DNA of 8,621 nucleotides from Bacteroidales bacterium (GCA_017509375.1 JAFWPT010000202.1:1-8621); one strand, 5' to 3'; positions 1 through 7,366 are shown, counted from the stretch's first letter. The notes: generated by a model from the letters alone, not told the origin. Made by a program: numbers and translations.

Positions 1-1138
1 CGATTACTACAATAAGGTGACCAAAGACCTTATCTACTCCATCACCCTTCCCGATACCGGACAAATCGGTTCCGTGAATGCCAATGTGGGCAGTGTACGT
101 TTCTGGGGTGCCGAATTCGAGCTGCATACCGTAAACATCCAGAAGCGGAACTTCTCATGGGAAACTGATTTTACCTACTCTCTGTCCAAAAACATAGTAT
201 TGAGCCTGCCTGACGAATACAAGTATCAGCTCAAGGATATGGACGGCAACCTTGTGTTCGATGCCAATGGCGACCCGGTGTACGGATGGCGCATAGGCGG
301 CTATACCACCGCCAACGGCTATCGCTTCGGAGGTACCGCGGTGGGCGAGCCTCTGGGACGCATCTGGGGTTATTTGGTGGCGGGCATACTGCAAACTGAA
401 GAAGAGGCTGCAGCCGCTTACTTCGACCAGCAGTCCCACGGATACCGCCGCAGCGACGGAAAGAGTGTGGAAGGCCGCAAAGATGCCGGCGACTTCGAGT
501 GGGTCAACCGTTACGGTACGGCCAAGACTTCCGACGGGGCCGAGCAAATCGATGCTACCGACATGTTCCTGCTCGGAAACGTGATGCCTCACAGCACAGG
601 CGGTATCAACAACACCATACATCTGGACCGCTTTACCTTCAACGTCTATTTCGACTATGCCCTAGGTCACTCCATATACAACTACATGAAGACCCGTATG
701 ATTCAGAATACCTTGGGCTTCAGCAACTCCAACGTGGACGTAAACCTGGTTGCCGGGTGCTGGCGTACTCCCGGTGATACCAATGCGAAATGGGCCCGTT
801 TCTTCCCCAACGACGCCGATTACGGTAACCGCAACTATTCCCGCGCTTCCAGTTTCAACGTGGAAAACGCAAGCTACCTGTGCCTGCGTGACGCATCCAT
901 CTATTACGATCTTCCCGACAAGTGGGCGAAGGCTATTTCCATGAAGAGGATTACGGTTGGCGTGACCGGCAATACGCTTTGGTACTTTACCAAGCTCAGT
1001 GGAGCCATAAGCCCCGAGACCGGTATCAGTTCCGAGTCCGACTCCAATATGTATTCTTCCGTGCAGATGGGCAGTGCAACGTCCAACCTTATGCCAGCCG
1101 CGCGCAAAGTGCTGTTTAACCTGAAATTAACTTTCTAA
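1..1138 (+). CDS. SusC/RagA-family TonB-dependent outer-membrane transporter, C-terminal part (5' truncated)
   Basis: This is the C-terminal ~379 residues of a SusC-like outer-membrane porin. With a SusD lid it imports ligands into the periplasm using TonB energy. The frame is open from base 2, so the gene begins upstream; an internal GTG at 17 is not the start. Visible family marks are the opening DYYNKVTKDLI, typical of late SusC barrel strands, then NVGSVRFWGAEFEL and FSWETDFTYSLSKN. A long extracellular-loop region follows, with RIGGYTTANGYRFGG and GRIWGYLVAGILQ. The protein ends in KVLFNLKLTF, with the terminal aromatic residue expected for outer-membrane barrel insertion. SusC proteins are usually about 1000 residues, so the carboxypeptidase-like domain, TonB box and plug lie outside the window. 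SusD follows 13 bases later, as expected for the obligate pair. The substrate cannot be read from this part; the downstream GDPD suggests a phosphodiester ligand (inference). Confidence 0.95.
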   Translation, partial: DYYNKVTKDLIYSITLPDTGQIGSVNANVGSVRFWGAEFELHTVNIQKRNFSWETDFTYSLSKNIVLSLPDEYKYQLKDMDGNLVFDANGDPVYGWRIGGYTTANGYRFGGTAVGEPLGRIWGYLVAGILQTEEEAAAAYFDQQSHGYRRSDGKSVEGRKDAGDFEWVNRYGTAKTSDGAEQIDATDMFLLGNVMPHSTGGINNTIHLDRFTFNVYFDYALGHSIYNYMKTRMIQNTLGFSNSNVDVNLVAGCWRTPGDTNAKWARFFPNDADYGNRNYSRASSFNVENASYLCLRDASIYYDLPDKWAKAISMKRITVGVTGNTLWYFTKLSGAISPETGISSESDSNMYSSVQMGSATSNLMPAARKVLFNLKLTF

Positions 1139-1144
1139 GGAGGA
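1137..1144 (+). promoter_or_regulatory. Strong Shine-Dalgarno sequence for the susD-like gene
   Basis: AAGGAGGA overlaps the SusC stop codon (TAA at 1136-1138) and ends 7 bases before the SusD ATG at 1152. It matches the consensus anti-SD complement almost perfectly. Bacteroidetes genes rarely rely on such motifs, and no other start in this window has one. It probably lifts SusD translation relative to SusC or allows reinitiation at the gene junction (inference). Confidence 0.6.
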
Positions 1145-1151
1145 TACGGTT

Positions 1152-2657
1152 ATGAAAAATCTCATTAAAGTTTTCGGTTTAGCTCTCCTCTGTACGGCAG
1201 TCTTTTCTTCCTGCCATAAAGATTTGGATATTCCTTACGACAACGCCCTGTCTGTGAGCAACATGTGGAAAGACGCCTCGGACCTTGAACAGTCTGTGCC
1301 CGGCATCTACAAGCGCCTTCAGTCATATTTTTCCGATTCGGAGTGCAATGTGTTCTACTTCGGGGAAATCCGCGTGGGTGACTACATGTGGGGACCTTCC
1401 CTGGAATCCAAGGTACAGGACAACTTCAAGATTGCCCTTCGCCACAATAACCTTTCACCGAGCAATACCATTTCCTGGTCCGGACTGTATTCCACTATCG
1501 ACCAGGCAAATGCCGTCCTGAAGCACGGACCCGAGTGCGGCGCCACACAGGCTCGTCTCGACTGGGCCAACGCCCAGGCATACTTCGCCAGGGCATATTG
1601 CTATTTCTTCGCCGCACGTGTATGGGGAGAAGTACCTGTAAACCTGCTTCCGGTGGAGTCCACTACACAGACTGAGTGTTATCCCAGTCAAAGCACTGAA
1701 GATGAAGTATATGCACAGGTGGAGAAAGACATCGAAGCTTGCGAAGCTTTGGTCTCTTCCCTTGGCGGGGAGAAATATTTTGCAACTCCGGATGCTTTGT
1801 ACACCCTGAAGGCTGAATACGCCCTTTGGATGTATTCTACCCGCAACGGAGGCGACAAGTACCTGGATATGGCTTCAGCTGCTCTCAATAAAATCGGAAT
1901 CTCTTCTTCAAATCTTCTGCCCAAATACGGTGATGTATTCGACCGGGCCAACAAGAAGAACAAGGAGATAATCTTCTCCCTGGCCCTAAGCGCTACCAGT
2001 ACAGGTGGTTACCAGATTTTTTTCTGCAGCCCCACCAACCTCATCGGTTCTTCTTATCACAACAATCCCGTGCCTATTGCTTCTACCCAGTGGTGGAGCT
2101 ATTCCGCGGAATTCCTGCAGTTGCTCAAGGACCAGGCTAAGAAAGGCGACACCCGCGTTAAGACCAACGTCGGATACGGTCCCTATTCTTCCGCTTCCGA
2201 CCATCATGAGATCAGCTGGTGCAACAAGCTCCTCGGTGACATGACTAAAACCCCTGTGGTGCAGGACAACGACCTCATCTACTACCGTTACGCTTATGCC
2301 GTGATGCTGGATGCCGAACTGAAATACTACAAGAAAGACTATGCCGGGGCGAACAAATCCCTCAATATCATTGCCAAGCGTGCGTACGGAACGGATGATT
2401 ACTACAGCAGTACAAGTCCGAAAGATGTGCTCGATAATATCGTGAACGAGTACTTCCTGGAATTTCCCGCAGAAGGCATGATATGGTGGGCGCTTATCCG
2501 TACCGGAAGGATTTGGGATATGGTTCCCAACAGCGAGCAGCCCAATGTGACATTCAATGACCTTAAGGCCAAGAATCCCAACATCCTGCTCTGGCCTATC
2601 CTTCAGGGCTCCATTAACAAGAATCCTAACCTGCATCAGATTCAAGGATGGTCTTAA
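1152..2657 (+). CDS. SusD/RagB-family nutrient-binding outer-membrane lipoprotein
   Basis: This is the 501-residue surface lipoprotein that caps the SusC barrel and binds its ligand. A type II signal peptide ends in lipobox FSSC with lipidated Cys21. The following HKDLD resembles the Bacteroidetes lipoprotein export signal for the cell surface. SusD-family marks are visible in order. RAYCYFFAARVWGEVPVNLL (about residues 148-167) is the TPR-helix segment. Next is the ALYTLKAEYALWMYS helix. LIYYRYAYAVMLDAELKYY corresponds to the usual RyAEvlLmyAEA segment. EYFLEFPAEGMIWWALIRTG corresponds to the ERr-ElafEGhRw-DLrR motif. The end, LLWPILQGSINKNPNLHQIQGW, is the usual wPIP-e---Np-l-QN-GY tail. 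Length is normal for the family and the protein is complete. The gene follows SusC by 13 bases with a strong SD, so the two are surely co-transcribed. Ligand specificity is unknown; context points to a glycerophosphodiester-type molecule (inference). Confidence 0.96.
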   Translation: MKNLIKVFGLALLCTAVFSSCHKDLDIPYDNALSVSNMWKDASDLEQSVPGIYKRLQSYFSDSECNVFYFGEIRVGDYMWGPSLESKVQDNFKIALRHNNLSPSNTISWSGLYSTIDQANAVLKHGPECGATQARLDWANAQAYFARAYCYFFAARVWGEVPVNLLPVESTTQTECYPSQSTEDEVYAQVEKDIEACEALVSSLGGEKYFATPDALYTLKAEYALWMYSTRNGGDKYLDMASAALNKIGISSSNLLPKYGDVFDRANKKNKEIIFSLALSATSTGGYQIFFCSPTNLIGSSYHNNPVPIASTQWWSYSAEFLQLLKDQAKKGDTRVKTNVGYGPYSSASDHHEISWCNKLLGDMTKTPVVQDNDLIYYRYAYAVMLDAELKYYKKDYAGANKSLNIIAKRAYGTDDYYSSTSPKDVLDNIVNEYFLEFPAEGMIWWALIRTGRIWDMVPNSEQPNVTFNDLKAKNPNILLWPILQGSINKNPNLHQIQGWS

Positions 2658-2676
2658 CATCTAAATGCATCGTATT

Positions 2677-3105
2677 ATGAAAAAGATATTTATAATAATG
2701 CTTGCGGCAGTTTTCTGCTTTGGCCTTGCCTCTTGTTCAAAGGATGTAACCGTTGACGGAATGGATATGACGGGAGTCCGTATATCTTTGTCTCCCGCTC
2801 CCGGCACCATCCCTGCGGCCGGCGCCGATTTCGAAGCCGTGGTCATCATGCATCAGGGACCTACCCTGAATGTCCCATGGACGGTTTCCATCGATGGCGA
2901 CATCGCATGGATACTGCTTGAAACAAAGACTATCACGACACATTACGTGGGTACCTATGCAGGGGATGACAAGGATGTGGAACAGCCTGGCATCTCTTGT
3001 ACCGTGGCACCCAATCTGACCGGCAAGAAACGCAGCGCGACCCTGCGCTTCACATCTAAAAACGGAGCTTCTACTATTTACGTCATTAATCAAGCTGCAA
3101 AGTGA
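2677..3105 (+). CDS. Small BACON-like surface lipoprotein, hypothetical
   Basis: This encodes a 142-residue lipoprotein. The ATG at 2677 (MKKIFIIM) gives a standard lipoprotein signal peptide with lipobox LASC and lipidated Cys20, followed by SKDVT. An ATG at 2665 would add only MHRI and is less likely, because 2677 carries the same upstream CATCGT and ATGAAAA context as the gene at 4056. The mature part looks like one immunoglobulin-like BACON-type domain. It has a central VPWTVSIDGDIAWI stretch and a C-terminal strand pair, SATLRFTSKNGASTIYVINQ, ending in the usual V-x-Q before the terminus. BACON domains are common in Bacteroidetes PUL proteins and are thought to bind glycans or mucins, or to act as spacers. 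It sits right after SusD, where accessory surface binding proteins (SusE/F-like) usually lie. Its stop overlaps the GDPD start (GTGA), implying coupled translation. The BACON assignment is by eye, and the ligand is unknown. Confidence 0.8.
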   Translation: MKKIFIIMLAAVFCFGLASCSKDVTVDGMDMTGVRISLSPAPGTIPAAGADFEAVVIMHQGPTLNVPWTVSIDGDIAWILLETKTITTHYVGTYAGDDKDVEQPGISCTVAPNLTGKKRSATLRFTSKNGASTIYVINQAAK

Positions 3106-4043
3106 AAAGTTTGAGAATCATTTCTTCAGCAGCTCTGGTGCTGGCGGCCCTCTTCGCCTTTGGGTGCACCAAGCCGGATGTGCCACAGCCAAAGCCCATC
3201 GACGTCGTTGACGACGGTGGCGACCCCGTCGACGAGCCGGGCGACCTCGTGACCGAACCCGCCACGTGTGCCAACAAGGTGGTGGCGCACAGGGGCGGCT
3301 CCAGGGAAAGCGGCAAGCCAGACAACTCCCGTGCTGGCTTGTATTACACGATGAATCTGGGATGCTACGCGATGGAATGCGATATCTACTGGACCAAAGA
3401 CAACAACATCGTAATCGCCCACGCAGACTCGGACTTCAAGATCAATGGCCTCAGGCCCTGGGAACACACTTTGCTGGAGTTGCGCAAGGCCGGTAAACTC
3501 AAGAACGGCGAGGACCTTCCCTGTCTTGAAGAATTTCTCGGCATAGTGCAGGTGCAAGGCAATTGTACCAAGCTCTGCCTGGATATCAAGAATCTCGACG
3601 GCACCCTTACCCAATATCCTGTCAAAGCGGTGCAGCGTGCATGTGAGATTATCAAGGAGCACAAGGCTGAGAAGTTCTGCGAATTCATTTGCACCAGCAA
3701 TACCACGGTTGCCAAGGCTGCAGCCAACTGTATGGCCGTTTACGGTATTCCGGTGGGCTGGATGGCCGACAAAGGGCCTTCGGACCACAAGGCTATGGGT
3801 TTCTCTTGGGCCAACCTTTCTGCGGCCAGCTACATGAACCCTTTCGGAGGCGGCTCCCGTACTATAGATGAATTCAAGAATGCCGGTATGCAAATCAGCG
3901 TCTTCAATATAGACAAGCAAGCCGGTGACGGAAATGCCGTTTATAGCGACCAGGCTGTCAATTATTACGTCGGACGCTATGCCGATCTCCGTACCATCTG
4001 CACCAATTATCCTGAATGGCTTTTACAAAAATTACCTAATTAA
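3102..4043 (+). CDS. Glycerophosphodiester phosphodiesterase (GDPD family) lipoprotein
   Basis: This enzyme is expected to hydrolyse glycerophosphodiesters to glycerol-3-phosphate and an alcohol, using a metal and a His pair on a TIM barrel. It has 313 residues. A signal peptide with lipobox AFGC and lipidated Cys22 is followed by a Pro/Asp/Glu-rich linker (about 25-53). The catalytic domain starts at VVAHRGGS, giving His63 and Arg64. MECDIYWTKDNNIVIAH supplies the family's metal ligands Glu92 and Asp94 and second His107. DLPCLEEFLGIV matches the family iPtLeE segment, and KLCLDIKN the later IEiK strand. The C-terminal ISVFNID and ICTNYPEWLL match the vwTvn and TDyP motifs. Oddities: the usual PEN(T/S) motif reads PDNS, and the residue after His107 is Ala, not Asp. 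The start is a GTG inside the preceding stop (GTGA), so translation is probably coupled. The lipid anchor places it at the outer membrane, perhaps surface-exposed. It may prefer teichoic-acid-like or head-group substrates; this is undetermined. Confidence 0.92.
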   Translation: MKSLRIISSAALVLAALFAFGCTKPDVPQPKPIDVVDDGGDPVDEPGDLVTEPATCANKVVAHRGGSRESGKPDNSRAGLYYTMNLGCYAMECDIYWTKDNNIVIAHADSDFKINGLRPWEHTLLELRKAGKLKNGEDLPCLEEFLGIVQVQGNCTKLCLDIKNLDGTLTQYPVKAVQRACEIIKEHKAEKFCEFICTSNTTVAKAAANCMAVYGIPVGWMADKGPSDHKAMGFSWANLSAASYMNPFGGGSRTIDEFKNAGMQISVFNIDKQAGDGNAVYSDQAVNYYVGRYADLRTICTNYPEWLLQKLPN

Positions 4044-4055
4044 TAATACATCGTT

Positions 4056-5954
4056 ATGAAAATCAAATCTCTTTTTTGTGCCGCTCTTGCAGTTCTCGCC
4101 ATTGCGTCCTGCAAGCAGCCCGAGCCTGAGGTAGTATCATCGCTTTCCGTCGGAAATAAAAGCGTTTCCATGTCCTATGAAGGCGAAACCAAGGCTGTAG
4201 CCCTCACTGCAAACTGTGAGTGGAGCACTAACTCTTCCGCAGGCTGGCTCACCGTTAATCCCGCATCCGGAAACGGTGGAACCACTCTTTCCCTTGTGTC
4301 GGCCGCCAATGAAGGCGAAGCTCGTGACGCAAAGGTGACTATTACCAGCAAGGATGGTAAAGCTTCCGCCGAGATTTTGGTATCACAGGCCGGAAAACCC
4401 TCCGATACCCCTGAACCCGAACCCGAAGGAAATTTCATCAAGAACCTTGACCAGCTGAAAGAGTTCCTGGCAAAGGCTGCTGAGATTCCCGCCGAGGAAG
4501 AGTGGTCCCTGGAGGCCGACATCGACTGCGGCAAGGCTACCATTGCTCCTATCCCTTCATTCTCCGGCATCCTTGACGGCAAGAACCACAAGGTTTACAA
4601 CTACTCCGTAGTTTCTTCCCAGGCAACCGCAGGTCTTTTCCTGACAATCAGCGGAACCGTGAAGAACGTCATCCTCGGCTCCCAGGACGGCAAGGCATGG
4701 GACAACTTCTCCGGCGTGTCCTTCGACGGCGCAGTTGAGAAAACCGGCCATATCGGCGGCGTCTGCGCCGAGCTCACCGGTACGCTCGAGAACGTAAAGA
4801 ACTTTGCTAAAGTCAGCGTGGCCATCAATAGCGAAGGCACCATGGCCGTAGGCGGCCTCGTGGCAAGCATAGCCGCTCCCGCTACCGTGCGTGACTGTGA
4901 AAACGCCGGCCAGATCGACCAGACCGTCGTGACCATGGCTGACGGTGCATGGGTCGGCGGCATCGTAGGTCATGCCAACAATGCCGAGGCACTCATAGAA
5001 AAGTGCGTCAATTCCGCAAACCTCGAGTTCAGCTCGCCTAATGGCAAGTACATCATGTACGGCGGTATAGTCGGTTGCTCCCACAAAGGAGCTACCGTGG
5101 ACGGATGCCAGAACCTCGGAACAGTGAAGTTCAAACAGACCGAGGCCGAAACCAGCGGTACTTACATGATGATTGCCGGTATCGCGGGTGCACTCTACAC
5201 CGGATCCATAGTCCGCAACAGCGTCAACAAGGGCGAGGTTTCCTCCAACCGTATGCAGGTAAGCCGTATCGGCGGTATCGTGGGTACGCTCAACTCTAAG
5301 GGTATCATCGAGGGTAATACCAATGATGGAAACGTAATCCTGAAGCAGGAGGCAGCCAATGGCAACTGGCAGGCCGCCGGCGGTATCTGCGGCTTCCAGG
5401 AGAAGGAGAATGCCGATAATATCATCCGCAACAATACCAACAATGGCTCGGTTATCGTTGAGGTGGAGAACGCTACTACCCATGCAAACAAGGTTACTGC
5501 AGGCGGTATTTTAGGATACGGAGTCCTTGGCCTGGATATTTCCGGCAACGTGAATGCCGGAGAGATATCCTTGGTGAACAAGGGCACAGGTGCCGCTTAT
5601 GCCGGAGGTATAGCCGGAGCGTTCAAGGGCGCCGGTTCATCCACGTCCAACAATGAGAACAAGGGCAAGGTTTCCTGCTCTACTTCCGACAATGCTGCAG
5701 CAGTGGCAGGCGGTGTGGTCGGTTACTCAATCGATGGCAGCAACGTTTGCACCGAAGACAAGAATACCGGAGCAGTGGTATGCGCCAACGGCGCTGCAGC
5801 AGGCTCCATTGCCGGTACCAATGCGGGCAAGCTCGTCAACTGCAAGGCTGGCGGAAGCGTGAACGGCACTGCCTTGAGTTCCAGCAACCTGGACAAGCTC
5901 ACACAGGGCTCATCCAGCAGCGGAACTGCAGAAGGAACCACCCTTGCCAATTAA
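4056..5954 (+). CDS. BACON-domain lipoprotein with eleven GLUG-like beta-repeats
   Basis: This is a 632-residue predicted surface lipoprotein, with signal peptide, lipobox IASC and lipidated Cys19 followed by KQPEPE. Residues about 29-113 form a BACON domain: SLSVGNKSVSMSYEGE, the CEWSTNSSAGWLTV core (Trp56 and Trp64) and a final strand ending ILVSQAG. An acidic TPEPEPE linker follows. From about 150 comes a non-repeated start that includes a GILDGKNHKVYNYSV beta-helix-type turn. Eleven GLUG-like repeats follow, with G-G-I-V-G or variants at residues 234, 266, 301, 336, 374, 406, 442, 483, 517, 552 and 583, spaced 31-41 residues. Each is followed by a -x-C-x-N-x-G-x-V turn or relative. Such repeats are expected to build an elongated right-handed beta-helix. 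The C-terminal tail is Ser/Thr/Gly-rich. There are no catalytic motifs, so it is likely a binding or adhesive partner of the SusCD-GDPD machinery (inference). It is the last gene before a terminator. Confidence 0.88.
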   Translation: MKIKSLFCAALAVLAIASCKQPEPEVVSSLSVGNKSVSMSYEGETKAVALTANCEWSTNSSAGWLTVNPASGNGGTTLSLVSAANEGEARDAKVTITSKDGKASAEILVSQAGKPSDTPEPEPEGNFIKNLDQLKEFLAKAAEIPAEEEWSLEADIDCGKATIAPIPSFSGILDGKNHKVYNYSVVSSQATAGLFLTISGTVKNVILGSQDGKAWDNFSGVSFDGAVEKTGHIGGVCAELTGTLENVKNFAKVSVAINSEGTMAVGGLVASIAAPATVRDCENAGQIDQTVVTMADGAWVGGIVGHANNAEALIEKCVNSANLEFSSPNGKYIMYGGIVGCSHKGATVDGCQNLGTVKFKQTEAETSGTYMMIAGIAGALYTGSIVRNSVNKGEVSSNRMQVSRIGGIVGTLNSKGIIEGNTNDGNVILKQEAANGNWQAAGGICGFQEKENADNIIRNNTNNGSVIVEVENATTHANKVTAGGILGYGVLGLDISGNVNAGEISLVNKGTGAAYAGGIAGAFKGAGSSTSNNENKGKVSCSTSDNAAAVAGGVVGYSIDGSNVCTEDKNTGAVVCANGAAAGSIAGTNAGKLVNCKAGGSVNGTALSSSNLDKLTQGSSSSGTAEGTTLAN

Positions 5955-5969
5955 TTTGCGTAATTTTTT

Positions 5970-6002
5970 AAGGGCGCGGCTGTTAAAGTCGCGCCTTTTT
6001 TT
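5970..6002 (+). terminator. Rho-independent terminator of the SusCD-GDPD operon
   Basis: The left arm GGCGCGGC (5973-5980) pairs with GTCGCGCC (5988-5995) through one G-U wobble, around a 7-base TGTTAAA loop. Seven T residues follow (5996-6002). Flanking AAG/TTT can extend the stem. It lies 16 bases after the stop of the GLUG protein and points in the direction of transcription. It separates the PUL-like unit from the transporter-PTS unit. Confidence 0.9.
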
Positions 6003-6003
6003 G

Positions 6004-6011
6004 TATATTTA
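6004..6011 (+). promoter_or_regulatory. Possible Bacteroidetes -7 promoter element for the transporter-HPr-EI unit
   Basis: TATATTTA matches the Bacteroidetes sigma-ABfr -7 consensus TAnnTTTG at all fixed positions but the last. It lies just after the terminator and 23 bases before the ATG at 6035. I see no good TTTG -33 box at the expected distance, because that position falls inside the terminator hairpin. It is therefore weak, but a promoter is needed here if the terminator is efficient. Confidence 0.35.
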
Positions 6012-6034
6012 CAAGTCATTAAGAGATTCTCATC

Positions 6035-7366
6035 ATGGCTCAAGTAAAACAGACCAAACACAGTTTCAAGTACTGGCAGTGGAGAGTCATCATCTGCTCG
6101 ATGATTGGCTATGCAATGTTCTACTTCGTCAGAAAGAACTTTTCCTTTGCCATCCCTCTCATCCAGGAGCAGTATCCGGATATCACCAAGGCCCAGTTCG
6201 GCGCAATTATTTCCGCAGGCGGTATCATCTACGGTATCTCCAAATTGATAAACGGAGTTATCGGCGACCGTACCAATGCCCGCTGGCATCTGGTCCTGGG
6301 CTTGGGTATATGCGTGGCGGTGAATTTCCTCTTCGGCTGGACGGACAAGCTCACGACTCTTATCACCGGAGCCCAGGGCGGCCCTGATTTCATAGGCGGC
6401 TTCGTCACCATAATGTCGGTACTGTATATCATCAACCAGATATTCCAAGGATGCGGGTTCGCTCCATGTAACCACCTGATGGTGAGCTGGGTGCCGCCGC
6501 ATGAGCTGGCTACCAAGATGAGTATATGGAACACTTCCCACAGCGTAGGCGCCTTCGTGGCGGCAGTTATCTGCGGCTATCTTACCAGTTGGCAGCTGTG
6601 CTTCTGGGTGCCCGCTTGTATCTCCCTGTTCGGAGTTTTCTTTATCATAGCGACTCTCCGCGATACCCCCAAATCGGTGGGCCTGCCCGAACTTCCCAAA
6701 GTGGAAGGAGAATTGGACGAGACTAAGGGCAAGGACAAGAAAGAATGGCGCAAATTCTTGGTAAAGAAGGTTTTCCTTAATCCTGTAATATGGATTCTCG
6801 CACTTACGGATCTCTTCGTCTATGTGGTTCGTTTCGCAATTCTGGACTGGGGCCCTTCGATGTTGCAAGAGATGGGGTTGAGCCAGGCCTTGTCCGGCTG
6901 GACAGTTGCAATCTTTGAAGTTGCCGGATGCCTGGGAATGATTTTCGCCGGCTATGTGTCCGACAAGCTGTTCAAGAGCCGCAGCCAGAGGGTCTGTGCT
7001 ATAGAAATGGTTCTCGTGGCTCTGTGCCTTGTCGCCCTTCATTATATTCAGGACCTCCATTCGCCCGTGCTCTTCCTTGTTATGCTTGCCCTTGCGGGAT
7101 TCTTCCTCTATGGCCCCCAGGCCCTGCTCGGCGTCATAGCTTCAAATGAGGTGTCCAAGAAAGCGGCATCCTCCGCCGTGGGCATCATAGGATTCATGAG
7201 TTACCTCAGCACCCTTATCACCGGTTATCCTCTCGGCAAGTTCGCGGACACTTACGGCTGGCATCCCATTTTCATATTGATGGCCGGCGTATCCGTGCTT
7301 GGATTCCTGCTTATACTCACCCAGTGGAACCTGAAAGACCGTTCCCGTAGCCTTGCAGAAGAATAA
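6035..7366 (+). CDS. glpT: Organophosphate:phosphate antiporter (OPA family MFS), probable glycerol-3-phosphate transporter
   Basis: This is a 443-residue inner-membrane MFS carrier with about 12 hydrophobic segments. By homology to E. coli GlpT/UhpT it exchanges an organophosphate for phosphate. IGYAMFYFVRKNFSFAIP carries Arg33, the equivalent of GlpT Arg45. SIWNTSHSVGAF carries His169, the equivalent of GlpT His165. RDTPKSVGLP (from residue 209) opens the charged central loop. LFVYVVRFAILDWGP carries Arg266, the equivalent of GlpT Arg269. GFFLYGPQALLGVIASNEV matches the late IYGPVMLIG region. GlpT, UhpT and PgtP/UhpC share most of these residues, so the sequence alone does not fix the substrate. 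The upstream GDPD, whose product would be glycerol-3-phosphate, makes GlpT the best guess. No SD is visible. The stop TAA shares one base with the HPr start (TAATG), indicating an operon with translational coupling. Confidence 0.92.
   Translation: MAQVKQTKHSFKYWQWRVIICSMIGYAMFYFVRKNFSFAIPLIQEQYPDITKAQFGAIISAGGIIYGISKLINGVIGDRTNARWHLVLGLGICVAVNFLFGWTDKLTTLITGAQGGPDFIGGFVTIMSVLYIINQIFQGCGFAPCNHLMVSWVPPHELATKMSIWNTSHSVGAFVAAVICGYLTSWQLCFWVPACISLFGVFFIIATLRDTPKSVGLPELPKVEGELDETKGKDKKEWRKFLVKKVFLNPVIWILALTDLFVYVVRFAILDWGPSMLQEMGLSQALSGWTVAIFEVAGCLGMIFAGYVSDKLFKSRSQRVCAIEMVLVALCLVALHYIQDLHSPVLFLVMLALAGFFLYGPQALLGVIASNEVSKKAASSAVGIIGFMSYLSTLITGYPLGKFADTYGWHPIFILMAGVSVLGFLLILTQWNLKDRSRSLAEE

Noticed and set aside
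1986..2660. 224-aa minus-strand open frame opposite susD
   Set aside because: It is antisense to conserved SusD motifs and has no recognisable product.
2665..2676. Upstream ATG for the small BACON lipoprotein
   Set aside because: It adds only MHRI before a standard MKK signal peptide, and the ATG at 2677 shares the leader context of the gene at 4056.
3126..3920. 264-aa minus-strand open frame opposite the GDPD gene
   Set aside because: It is antisense to a gene with intact catalytic motifs and has no domain of its own.
4557..5483. 308-aa minus-strand open frame opposite the GLUG protein
   Set aside because: It is a shadow of the repeat-containing + strand gene; its His/Asp/Gly-rich repeats mirror the GLUG codons.
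5961..5999. Bidirectional terminator
   Set aside because: On the minus strand the hairpin is followed by CTTAAAAAA rather than a T run, and no minus-strand gene needs it.
5951..7060. 369-aa open frame on the minus strand opposite the transporter
   Set aside because: It lies wholly antisense to a clear OPA-family gene, matches no family I recognise, and runs through the terminator. Its polar composition is what the complement of hydrophobic codons produces.
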